Origin: Saprospiraceae bacterium
GTDB lineage: Bacteria; Bacteroidota; Bacteroidia; Chitinophagales; Saprospiraceae
Direction: 5' to 3'
Assembly: GCA_020628095.1 (NCBI GenBank)
Contig: JAHDFP010000002.1
Span: 186,001-250,000, forward strand
DNA length: 64,000 nt
The position numbers and the translations under genes were made by a program. Shown here one piece after another: positions 36,353-44,607 of this stretch; the stretch's first letter is position 1; the number at the start of each line of letters is the position of its first letter. The notes under the pieces are model-generated. The model was not told where the DNA came from, did not search any database, and saw only the letters and a program-made list of their open reading frames with translations.

Positions 36353-38762
36353 TATAATATTGGGCTTGGTATGGGTCAATCTTTCTGTGGCACAGTCAAA
36401 GGTGCAGGTTGTAGACGAGAATAAGGAGCCATTGATTGGTGTATATATTAGTTACGATAATCAGGTGAACACTACAGATAATTTGGGATATTTTCAGTTT
36501 CCCTCTGAGCTTTCTAAGCAGACCATTTTTTCATTTCAGTATGTAGGATATAATGACCTTAACTTGTCTCTTGCGGATATAGAATACGGATTACCTTATG
36601 TACAGATGACCCCCAATGATAATGTACTGGAAGAGGTTACGGTTATCGGAAGAACTGATGCAAGCGAAATAGAACTACCATATAATATAAGCCGAGTAAA
36701 AGCTAAGAATATATTTAGTAATAATGTGCAGACAAGTGCAGATGCTATCGAGCTAAGCGGCGGTGCTTATATTCAAAAATCACAAATGGGCGGTGGCAGC
36801 CCGATACTAAGAGGGTTTGAAGCCAACAAAATATTACTGGTTGTAGATGGCGTCAGAATGAATAATGCCATCTATCGCAATGGTCACTTACAAAATGCGA
36901 TCACAATAGATCCGTCTATATTGCAGCAGGCAGAAGTGATCTTTGGACCAGGATCATTATTGTATGGATCCGAGGCTCTGGGAGGAGTCATCCATTTCCG
37001 TACAAAGTCCCCTCTGCTCAATCTTACTCCTGACCTAGATAAAAAAGAAAATCTGAACCTCGTGATGCGCTATAATAATGCCAATCATGAGAAAATGTTA
37101 CATATCGATCATCTCTATTCTAATAAGAAATTTGGCGTACTAACGAGTGTTTCATTTTCGGATTATGGCGATCTACGGGCAGGAAGTAGACGATCTGAGG
37201 CTTATCCAGATTTAGGAAGGAGAGAGAATTATGTTATTCCAAGGGCGAATCAGGATAGCATTGCGGTCAATGATAACCCTAATGTACAAATCGGTACAGC
37301 CTATAATCAGTTTGATCTAATGCAAAAGTATGTCTTCTCTTTATCAGAGAAGGTCAAGTTAGAGTTCAACTTGCAATATTCTTCCACAGGAGATGTCCCT
37401 CGATATGATAATCTATCGGAAATGCAAAATGGAACTTTCCGATACGCACTCTGGAATTATGGACCTCAGAATAGGTTTTTGTTTTCTCCTAAACTGACAA
37501 TTCTAAGCCCTACTGCACTGTATGATAAGGCGACTCTGATTACATCTTATCAGAAAATAGATGAAGATCGGATAATCCGAAATTTTAATTCTCCTATCCT
37601 CGAAACCCAAAATGAAAATGTCAGCGTCTATGGCCTTACACTAGACTTCTCCAAAGAATTATCGGATCGACAGAAAATAATATATGGGATAGACTATCAT
37701 TATAATGATGTCGCATCCATTGCTTGGAGTCAGGATGATTCTTCATCCAATCCAGAGGACAGAACGACAATTTTATCACGTTATCCGAGTGCTGGAAGCC
37801 AATTAGCTAATGCCGGGATATTTGCTCAGCATATTTTGCACAGCCGAGACACATATTGGACATGGATCTTGGGTGTGAGATATACGCATCAGGTGGTGGA
37901 TTTACTTTATGATCGTGCAGACCCCTTTGAGTGGCCTTCTTATTTCTATGAGGGTATAAAGAATACAAGTCAGGCATTCGTCGGGATTACGGGGATCAAT
38001 TATAAGAGGGACGGGTTTTCGCTAAAGGCATCTGTAGGTAATGCGTTTAGGGCACCCAATGTGGATGATCTTGCTAAGGTAAGAGTAAAAAGAGACGAAA
38101 TCACCATACCAAATCCTGAGCTAAAACCCGAAAAAGTAATTAACGGAGAACTCACCTTATCATATTCCGATAAGAGATTGCAAGTCGGTGCGACGGGATA
38201 TTATACCCAGCTCAGAGATGCCATTATTCGCGAGCCGTTTGCTCTTCCTGATGGTCGTACTGAGTATATTACCAGAGGCGACACTCTGCTGGTAACAGCT
38301 AATACCAATGCTCAGTCTGGAATAGTCAGAGGCCTATCACTAAGTTTGAAATATAATATATTACCATCCCTCGTATACGAATCTTCCTATAACATAGCAA
38401 AAGGAACAGCAAAAGATGAAGATAACGTAGAAAGTCCATTAGCGCATATACCTCCCGCCTTTGGGCATAACAGGGTGTCGTATAGGCAACCAAAGTTTGC
38501 ACTCAGTTTTGACCATAAGTACAATGGATGGAAACCTATAGATGAATATGGAGGTAGTGTAGATAATCCAGATCTGGCCACTGTAGATGGTAGTCCTTCA
38601 TGGCATGTATATGGAATTTCGGTACAATTTTTTCCATTAGACTTACTGACAGTTAATGTAGCGCTTAATAATCTGATGGATAGCCATTACAGACCTTTTG
38701 CATCTGGAGTAAGTGGACCGGGAAGACATTTTATATTATCTGCTAAATATAGTCTGGAGTAG
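36312..38762 (+). CDS. TonB-dependent receptor, heme/hemoglobin-receptor-like
   Basis: A TTG at 36309 and an ATG at 36312 are both possible, inside the kinase gene. The signal peptide (CRWLSIILGLVWVNLSVAQ) confirms that translation must begin here. A CarboxypepD_reg-like domain (about 26-110) precedes the plug: GGAYIQKSQMGGGSPILRGFEANK, in its core GGGSPILRGFEANKILLVVD, then GVRMNNAIYRNGHLQ and FGPGSLLYGSEALGG. These blocks are like hemoglobin/heme receptors. It ends in a 22-strand barrel with terminal FILSAKYSLE. The role is outer-membrane import using TonB-ExbBD. The ligand is inferred, not shown. Confidence 0.88.
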   Translation: MKGRHSKFSCRWLSIILGLVWVNLSVAQSKVQVVDENKEPLIGVYISYDNQVNTTDNLGYFQFPSELSKQTIFSFQYVGYNDLNLSLADIEYGLPYVQMTPNDNVLEEVTVIGRTDASEIELPYNISRVKAKNIFSNNVQTSADAIELSGGAYIQKSQMGGGSPILRGFEANKILLVVDGVRMNNAIYRNGHLQNAITIDPSILQQAEVIFGPGSLLYGSEALGGVIHFRTKSPLLNLTPDLDKKENLNLVMRYNNANHEKMLHIDHLYSNKKFGVLTSVSFSDYGDLRAGSRRSEAYPDLGRRENYVIPRANQDSIAVNDNPNVQIGTAYNQFDLMQKYVFSLSEKVKLEFNLQYSSTGDVPRYDNLSEMQNGTFRYALWNYGPQNRFLFSPKLTILSPTALYDKATLITSYQKIDEDRIIRNFNSPILETQNENVSVYGLTLDFSKELSDRQKIIYGIDYHYNDVASIAWSQDDSSSNPEDRTTILSRYPSAGSQLANAGIFAQHILHSRDTYWTWILGVRYTHQVVDLLYDRADPFEWPSYFYEGIKNTSQAFVGITGINYKRDGFSLKASVGNAFRAPNVDDLAKVRVKRDEITIPNPELKPEKVINGELTLSYSDKRLQVGATGYYTQLRDAIIREPFALPDGRTEYITRGDTLLVTANTNAQSGIVRGLSLSLKYNILPSLVYESSYNIAKGTAKDEDNVESPLAHIPPAFGHNRVSYRQPKFALSFDHKYNGWKPIDEYGGSVDNPDLATVDGSPSWHVYGISVQFFPLDLLTVNVALNNLMDSHYRPFASGVSGPGRHFILSAKYSLE

Positions 38763-38851
38763 AGAGATATCTTATCAATTAATGTTTTAACAATTTGATA
38801 TTTCAAGCATTAATCTTAGGTTAAAAAGGGCCTATTTTCTAACCATTGAGT

Positions 38852-38859
38852 TACATTTG
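38852..38859 (+). promoter_or_regulatory. TAnnTTTG-type -7 box before the OmpH/Skp gene
   Basis: TACATTTG fits the Bacteroidota consensus and is 61 bases from the ATG. No TTG -33 element is obvious at the right spacing. Confidence 0.4.
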
Positions 38860-38920
38860 CGGTTCTATAAATGCGAGAAGCATTAAAATTTATTAGAAAA
38901 CAGATTACAAACAATAAATA

Positions 38921-39436
38921 ATGAAAACGACATTAATTAAGAGAATGATAGGTAGTGCATTGGTTGTGCTTTTGGCCATCAGTGTGCAAGCTCAAAAGTT
39001 CGGGTATCTTGACTCGGCGGCACTCTTATCAGAGTTACCTGCTGTAAAAGCAGCAGATAGCGAGATCGAAACTTATCAAAAGCAGCTTATAACATCTGGT
39101 CAAGCAAAGGTAAAAGCCCTAGAAACCAAAGTACAGGAATATGCCAAGCAAGCTGAGCAAGGCTTATTATCTCAGGTACAGATGCAGCAGAAAGAAGCTG
39201 AGTTAGCCGAAGAGCAGCAAGCTATACAACAATACGAGGTAGAAGTACAGAACAAGATTCTCAAGAAAAGAGAAGAATTACTTGGTCCTATATTAGATAA
39301 TGTAAAGAAGGCTGTGGAAGCGGTAGGTAAAGAAAATGGTTATACCATGATTTTTGATACCGCGACGGGTACATTGCTCCATGCACAGGATTCTGATAAT
39401 GTCATGGCTTTAGTAAAAGCTAAATTGGGCGTGTAG
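38921..39436 (+). CDS. OmpH/Skp family periplasmic chaperone
   Basis: This 171-residue protein has a signal peptide (IGSALVVLLAISVQAQ). The mature start FGYLDSAALLSELPAVKAAD is typical of OmpH, followed by a long Glu/Gln/Lys-rich coiled coil (about 45-120, the tentacle arms) and a C-terminal strand region ENGYTMIFDTATGTLLHA. It probably escorts outer-membrane proteins through the periplasm. A TonB receptor, itself an outer-membrane client, lies upstream, but a 158-base gap and a promoter-like box argue for separate transcription. A terminator follows. Confidence 0.92.
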   Translation: MKTTLIKRMIGSALVVLLAISVQAQKFGYLDSAALLSELPAVKAADSEIETYQKQLITSGQAKVKALETKVQEYAKQAEQGLLSQVQMQQKEAELAEEQQAIQQYEVEVQNKILKKREELLGPILDNVKKAVEAVGKENGYTMIFDTATGTLLHAQDSDNVMALVKAKLGV

Positions 39437-39460
39437 ATAAAAAGAAATAGTTTATATGAT

Positions 39461-39497
39461 AAGGTGATCTTGAGTAAATTGAGATCACCTTTTTTTA
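39461..39497 (+). terminator. Rho-independent terminator overlapping the end of the convergent helicase gene
   Basis: AAGGTGATCT and AGATCACCTT form a 10-bp stem with a short loop, followed by seven T. The 3' arm and T-run also encode the last residues (Lys-Lys-Arg) and stop of the helicase on the other strand. Confidence 0.9.
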
Positions 39498-40714
39498 TTT
39501 CTGGAATTATGTCGCTGAGGTCTCCCACGTCTGTTATTGCCATTATTCCGACTTTTTCTATGGCGGACATTCCATTCTGGAGATGCACCTAGTTCCTCTG
39601 GTACATTGAGTTTGATAATTTCTTTTTCGATGAGCTTTTCTATACCGTGAAAGTATTTCATATCATCTGGTGAGACAAAAGTGATAGCGACACCTGATTG
39701 TTCAGCTCTCGCTGTTCGGCCGATGCGGTGTACGTAGTCTTCTGCATCTCTCGGAGTATCATGATTGACCACAAGATTGATATCCTTGATGTCTATACCT
39801 CTAGAGATAACATCAGTCGCCACAAGTATTCTAGTCTCACGCGCTCGGAATCTAAGCATTACCTTTTCCCTTTCACTTTGGTCGAGATCAGAGGAGATAG
39901 CCTCTGCATTGAGATTCTTTTTTTTGAGTGCTGAGACGATGGTGCTTACGCTTTTTTTGGTGGAGCAAAAAACAATGATGCTCTTATAATTCGGTTTGTC
40001 TTTGATCAGTGAGACGAGCAATTTGACTTTTTGTGCGTCATAGCATAGATAGGATACTTGTAGTATTTTCTCCGCAGGTTTGGAGATAGCGATTTTTATT
40101 TCTTTCGGATTTTTGAGTATAGTTCGGCTTAGTTTAATGATATTCTGTGGCATGGTAGCACTAAAAAGCAAGGTCTGTCTTTCTTCTGGTAACTGCTTTA
40201 TAATATCGACAATGTCATCATAGAAGCCGATATCTAACATTCTATCTGCTTCGTCTAGTATGAGGTATTTTATAGTGGATGTGCTGAAGTTTTTATTTTT
40301 TATAAATGAAATCAGTTTACCTGGAGTGGCAACGACGATGTTGACACCATTTTTTAGTGCGCGCTGCTGAGTTACCCACTCTTGTCCGTCACCACCACCA
40401 TATAGTGGAATAGATGAGACATCCGTCATATAAGAGAAGGCTTGTATTTGCTGATCTATTTGCAGCGCTAGTTCTCTAGTTGGGACAATAACGAGTACTT
40501 GTGTATTTCCTTCGTTGTGGTTTACTAGTTTATTGAGAATAGGCAATATGAATGCGGCCGTCTTTCCAGTACCCGTTTGTGCTGATGCCAACATATCATG
40601 TCCATCATTGATCTGTGGGATGGCTTGTTCTTGGATAGGTGTCGCCTTCTGAAAACCCATGTAATCTAACGCCTCTAGTAAGACATCACTGAACCCAAAT
40701 TCCTCAAACTTCAT
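39485..40714 (-). CDS. DEAD-box RNA helicase (RhlE-like)
   Basis: This 409-residue ATP-dependent RNA helicase has the Q motif FQKATPIQEQAIP (21-33), Walker A AQTGTGKT (45-52), DEAD (154-157), SAT (185-187) and HRIGRTAR (329-336). The C-tail is short, basic and Asn/Arg-rich (NGNNRRGRPQRHNSRNKKR), typical of RhlE. It helps RNA remodelling in ribosome assembly or decay. The gene lies six bases after ligA in the same direction, so ligA and the helicase are probably co-transcribed. Confidence 0.94.
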   Translation of the reverse strand: MKFEEFGFSDVLLEALDYMGFQKATPIQEQAIPQINDGHDMLASAQTGTGKTAAFILPILNKLVNHNEGNTQVLVIVPTRELALQIDQQIQAFSYMTDVSSIPLYGGGDGQEWVTQQRALKNGVNIVVATPGKLISFIKNKNFSTSTIKYLILDEADRMLDIGFYDDIVDIIKQLPEERQTLLFSATMPQNIIKLSRTILKNPKEIKIAISKPAEKILQVSYLCYDAQKVKLLVSLIKDKPNYKSIIVFCSTKKSVSTIVSALKKKNLNAEAISSDLDQSEREKVMLRFRARETRILVATDVISRGIDIKDINLVVNHDTPRDAEDYVHRIGRTARAEQSGVAITFVSPDDMKYFHGIEKLIEKEIIKLNVPEELGASPEWNVRHRKSRNNGNNRRGRPQRHNSRNKKR

Positions 40715-40720
40715 TATTGA

Positions 40721-42826
40721 CTATTTATTAATTATTAGTAGAAATTCTTCTTCTGATAATATTTCTACTGTTCCTAAGCTTTGTGCCTTCTTAAGTTTAG
40801 ATCCAGCTTTTTCTCCGACCACTAAGATATTCAGATTTGAACTTACCGCAGAAATATTTTTAGCACCATTCTCTTCAGCCAATTTCTGAGCTTCCTTTCG
40901 GCTCATTTTTTCAAGACTTCCTGTGAATAAAATTGTTTTACCTACGAATGGGGCATCCTGTTTTATAATCTTGGGTTTATCTTGCTCGGTTTGTTTTACG
41001 TTGACTCCATAGGCTTCCAGACGACGGATGAGTTCCACATTTTCTTCCTCGCTAAACCACGAGATAACATTCTCAGCAAGTATGGGACCGACATCTTTTA
41101 TCTCTGTATATTTCTCGACATCCCAATCTATTATATCATAGATGGACTCTATTTCTTGTGCGATGAGTTTACTAGCTTTGCTTCCAAGCTGATTTATGCT
41201 AAGACTATTGAGCAATCTATGTAGCGGATTTTTTTTAGCTTTGTCGATGGCCGCTTTGAGGTTTTCCACGGATTTTTTTCCGAAACCTTCCAGGTCTGCT
41301 ATCTTTTCATAATCTAAATTGTAGACATCGCTTATATCCTTGACCCAGTCAAGTTGCATAAATTTTTCTACATAAGATTTACCGAAGCCATCAATATTCA
41401 TGGCCTCTTTAGAGATATGATATATTATTCTTTCCAGATTCTGAGCGGGACATTTGGGATTATAGCACCGCCATGCGGCTTGAGTTTCTTTTTTTTCCAG
41501 TATTGCATTGCAGGAGGGACAAGTCGTCGGAAAACGAATAGGCTCTTCTTTACCAGTACGTAATTCCTGTAGAGATTTGACTATGTAGGGTATGACATCA
41601 CCAGCTCGTTCTATGACGACTTTATCACCGACCCTTAGATCTTTTTGTACTATAAAATCTTCGTTATGCAAAGAAATGGAAGATACTGTGACGCCAGCAA
41701 GATGTACAGGTTCTACTTTGGCCACAGGTGTTATAGCTCCAGTTTTACCTACTTGATATTCTATTTCTAGCAAAGTCGAGGTGGCCTGCTTGGCCTTAAA
41801 CTTAAATGCGATCGCCCATCTGGGATGATGCTGAGTGGCACCACATTTAGATTGCAATAGTAGACTGTCCACTTTGATAACTGCACCATCTATTTCGTAC
41901 GGATATTCTTCTCTACCTTCTTCCCATTGTCTAGCAATGTCAAAAGCTTGTTTTATATTTCTTGCAGTTTGTATTCCCTTATTAGGAATCTTAAATCCAT
42001 TGTTTCCTAATATATTTATGACCTTGGCGTGTGTCTCAAACTGAGTGAGAATATCATTCTGATTTTGGTCTATAGCATAGGCCATGTTAAATATAAATAC
42101 CTCCAAACCACGATCACGACTGTCATTAGGATTTTTCATACGTAACCCGCCAGATGCGGCATTACGAGGATTGGCGAATAAGGTTAATCCTTCTTTTTCT
42201 CTTTCTTGATTTTTTTTGGCAAAGGTCTCTTTATGGATAACAGCTTCGCCTCTTAGTTCTGCTCTATAGATACCGTGCTCAGAGAACTTGACTCGTAATG
42301 GGATAGATGGAAGGCTTTTAGCGTTAAGTGTTATGTCTTCGCCTTCTGATCCGTTTCCGCGAGTCGCGGCTCTTACGAGCAGATCATTTTCGTAGACTAA
42401 GGCGATACTGCCTCCGTCTAACTTGGGCTCGACGTAATATGCAATATCTCCAGATTCGATTTTTGATAACTTTTTGACCTGCGTGTCAAAGTCATCAAGG
42501 TCCTCTTGATTATAAGAATTGCTCAGTGACAGCATCGGACTGTAATGTTCTACAGTAGAGAAATTTTTAGAGAGGTCATTAGACACGCGTTGGGTAGGGG
42601 AGTCAGGTCTTATTTTTATTTGGTTGTTTTCCTCTAGCGCTTCTAATTTTTTATACAACAAGTCGTACTCATAATCAGAAATTATGTTATCATTTTTTAC
42701 ATAGTATTTCCACTCATGATATTTAAGGAGGTCGGCCAGATTGTCATAATCGCTTACCGCTAGCTCTTGTTCCAATAGTTTTTTGGATAATTCGAAAAAC
42801 TCTAACTCTTGATCCTGTGAATACAT
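40721..42826 (-). CDS. ligA: NAD-dependent DNA ligase
   Basis: It seals nicks in replication and repair. The 701-residue protein has the full LigA order: Ia domain (KYHEWKYYVKND), adenylation domain with active-site Lys135 in VEPKLDGGSIALVYEND (VEPKLDG is the key motif), OB domain, a Cys4 zinc finger (CPSC...CYNPKC, about 405-430), HhH repeats (about 450-580) and a C-terminal BRCT domain (about 615-700; GKTILFTGSLEKMSRKEA). The length is normal. The upstream gap to mscL contains AT-rich palindromes. Confidence 0.97.
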   Translation of the reverse strand: MYSQDQELEFFELSKKLLEQELAVSDYDNLADLLKYHEWKYYVKNDNIISDYEYDLLYKKLEALEENNQIKIRPDSPTQRVSNDLSKNFSTVEHYSPMLSLSNSYNQEDLDDFDTQVKKLSKIESGDIAYYVEPKLDGGSIALVYENDLLVRAATRGNGSEGEDITLNAKSLPSIPLRVKFSEHGIYRAELRGEAVIHKETFAKKNQEREKEGLTLFANPRNAASGGLRMKNPNDSRDRGLEVFIFNMAYAIDQNQNDILTQFETHAKVINILGNNGFKIPNKGIQTARNIKQAFDIARQWEEGREEYPYEIDGAVIKVDSLLLQSKCGATQHHPRWAIAFKFKAKQATSTLLEIEYQVGKTGAITPVAKVEPVHLAGVTVSSISLHNEDFIVQKDLRVGDKVVIERAGDVIPYIVKSLQELRTGKEEPIRFPTTCPSCNAILEKKETQAAWRCYNPKCPAQNLERIIYHISKEAMNIDGFGKSYVEKFMQLDWVKDISDVYNLDYEKIADLEGFGKKSVENLKAAIDKAKKNPLHRLLNSLSINQLGSKASKLIAQEIESIYDIIDWDVEKYTEIKDVGPILAENVISWFSEEENVELIRRLEAYGVNVKQTEQDKPKIIKQDAPFVGKTILFTGSLEKMSRKEAQKLAEENGAKNISAVSSNLNILVVGEKAGSKLKKAQSLGTVEILSEEEFLLIINK

Positions 42827-42951
42827 CTCGTGATTTTTTACTGCGACTATAGTGACATTATAACTAATAATCAGTCAAATAACTAGCGTGATTACGACGT
42901 CACTGAGGTCATTTCCAGACTAATATAACTTTATTTATATGTTTAATAGGC

Positions 42952-42969
42952 TTAACTATAATTAGTTAA
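42952..42969. promoter_or_regulatory. AT-rich inverted repeat upstream of mscL
   Basis: TTAACTA and TAGTTAA are perfect 7-base arms around TAAT, in the otherwise gene-free region between ligA and mscL. This could be an operator; nothing identifies the binder. Confidence 0.3.
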
Positions 42970-43043
42970 ATATCTAATTAATTTATATATATTAACACTA
43001 TATATCTAACTTTACTTTATATAATTAAACTAAACTTTTAAAA

Positions 43044-43427
43044 ATGTGGAAAGAATTTAAAGAATTTATTTTTACTGGTAATGTTATAGACTTCGCCATT
43101 GCAGTAATATTAGCTGCGGCTGTAGGTCTTGTGGTTAACGGATTTGTTAATGATATAGTCATGCCAGTAGTAGGACATTTCGCGGGTGGATACGATTTCG
43201 CTGATATGATGTATCAATTGGGTGATGAGATGAACGAAGATGGAACACCTAAAAATGCTATCCGATATGGAAAATGGATTAACTCTATAATTAATTTATT
43301 GATCGTAGGATGGGTTCTTTTCATGTTAGGTAAAGCTAAGATCAAATTCATGGGTGCGGCTCCAGATCCAGATCCGACTCCAGATCAAGTATTACTTGGA
43401 GAGATTAGAGACGCAGTTAAGAAATAA
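43044..43427 (+). CDS. mscL: Large-conductance mechanosensitive channel
   Basis: This homopentameric channel opens at high membrane tension to release solutes during osmotic downshock. The 127-residue protein shows the MscL N-terminus and TM1 (EFIFTGNVIDFAIAVILAAAVG), followed by VNGFVNDIVMPVVG and TM2 (SIINLLIVGWVLFMLGKA), and a C-terminal helix LLGEIRDAVKK. The loop between TM1 and TM2 contains YGKWINS. A terminator lies 24 bases downstream. Confidence 0.95.
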   Translation: MWKEFKEFIFTGNVIDFAIAVILAAAVGLVVNGFVNDIVMPVVGHFAGGYDFADMMYQLGDEMNEDGTPKNAIRYGKWINSIINLLIVGWVLFMLGKAKIKFMGAAPDPDPTPDQVLLGEIRDAVKK

Positions 43428-43451
43428 ACCGTTTTTAAAATTATTGTTTGA

Positions 43452-43482
43452 ACCGCTTCATATTTTTGGAGCGGTTTTTTTG
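43452..43482 (+). terminator. Rho-independent terminator after mscL
   Basis: AACCGCTTC and GGAGCGGTT form a stem over an ATATTTTT loop with a T-run after it. It separates mscL from the PPTase gene. Confidence 0.85.
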
Positions 43483-43511
43483 TTTCTATATATCAAGGAA
43501 TATAAGCAACT

Positions 43512-44153
43512 ATGCCGATACTACTTCATGACAATATCGACGAACTGACTTCCATAGCGGTATGGAAGGTAGACGAGCCTGAAGAGTTTTTTTTAGATGG
43601 CTTGTCGCTGAATCATGAAGAAAAGGAACTTTTAGATGGTCTGAATAGCAGAAGGAAAATGGAGTGGCTTTCTTCGAGGTATCTTATCAAGAAGTTGTAT
43701 TCTGATGAAGGTGCATATATCAATCTGCTGAAGGATGAGTACGGCAAACCTTATATAGAAAATTCGCCAAAGTTTGTATCATTAAGCCACTCACATAACA
43801 TGGTGGCAGCAATCATATCAGATGTACTGGTAGGTATTGATATTCAGAAAGAAGTCTCTAAGATTTCCAGGATACAACATAAATTTATATCCGAACAAGA
43901 AAGTGCGAGAATAGATCAGGGTAACCTTACTTATGCTTATCATGTATTTTGGGGAGCAAAAGAATCGATGTACAAGGCCTATGGTAAGAAGGAGGTTGAT
44001 TTTAAAAAGCACATGTATTTGTATCCATTCAAATGTTTTGATGATAGATTAGAGTTGAAATCATTTTTACAAAAAGACAATATCAGACAAGAATATAATG
44101 TTTTTGCTCAAAGGATTAATGACTTTTATCTAGTGTACACTATCATAGAATGA
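43512..44153 (+). CDS. 4'-phosphopantetheinyl transferase
   Basis: This 213-residue protein moves phosphopantetheine from CoA to an apo-carrier protein (ACP or a secondary-metabolite carrier). The Sfp-type motifs are VGIDIQKEVSKI (GID is the metal site), FISEQE and WGAKESMYKAYGKKEVDFKKH, the WGAKE(S/A) motif. The N-terminal half aligns by pattern with the pseudo-dimer lobe. It overlaps the following lipoprotein gene by four bases (ATGA). No carrier protein or PKS/NRPS gene is in the window. Confidence 0.9.
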   Translation: MPILLHDNIDELTSIAVWKVDEPEEFFLDGLSLNHEEKELLDGLNSRRKMEWLSSRYLIKKLYSDEGAYINLLKDEYGKPYIENSPKFVSLSHSHNMVAAIISDVLVGIDIQKEVSKISRIQHKFISEQESARIDQGNLTYAYHVFWGAKESMYKAYGKKEVDFKKHMYLYPFKCFDDRLELKSFLQKDNIRQEYNVFAQRINDFYLVYTIIE

Positions 44154-44581
44154 ATAGATTTTTGATAATACTACTAATTGCTGTTGCAATAATTATCTCT
44201 TGCAAAAATGACCAATCGGTCTCAAATGACAAGGTCATAAGCCAGGATATACCGTCTGATTTTCTCAACTTTTATCAAAAATTTCATGCGGATTCTAATT
44301 ACCAGATGGAACATATTATTTTCCCTCTAGCAGGAAAAAGTGATAGCACCAAGTGGGAAGAAGCAACATGGATACAACATAAGCCTTTTGATAATTCTAC
44401 TAACGAATTTGAAAGGCAATTCTCTAATTTCCAAGGCATTGTCATAGAGAAAATTGTCAGTAAAGACAATTCCTATTTTATAGAAAGAAGATTTTCTAAA
44501 TCTGGGGAAACCTATAATTTGATTTACTATAAGGTCTTTAATGCTTTCGAAAATTCAGACTTCGAACAAATCGAAGAATAG
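44150..44581 (+). CDS. Small lipoprotein coupled to the PPTase gene
   Basis: This 143-residue protein has a lipobox ending at Cys18 (AIIISC). The mature part is unlike any family I recognise. It is rich in Asp, Ser and Phe, with ATWIQHKPFDNSTNEFERQFS and YNLIYYKVFNAFENSDFEQ. The start codon overlaps the stop of the PPTase gene. It resembles the DUF4348-type lipoproteins found in Bacteroidota, but I would not insist on it. Confidence 0.75.
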   Translation: MNRFLIILLIAVAIIISCKNDQSVSNDKVISQDIPSDFLNFYQKFHADSNYQMEHIIFPLAGKSDSTKWEEATWIQHKPFDNSTNEFERQFSNFQGIVIEKIVSKDNSYFIERRFSKSGETYNLIYYKVFNAFENSDFEQIEE

Positions 44582-44607
44582 TCAATGCGCCATTAATTGA
44601 TTTTCTA

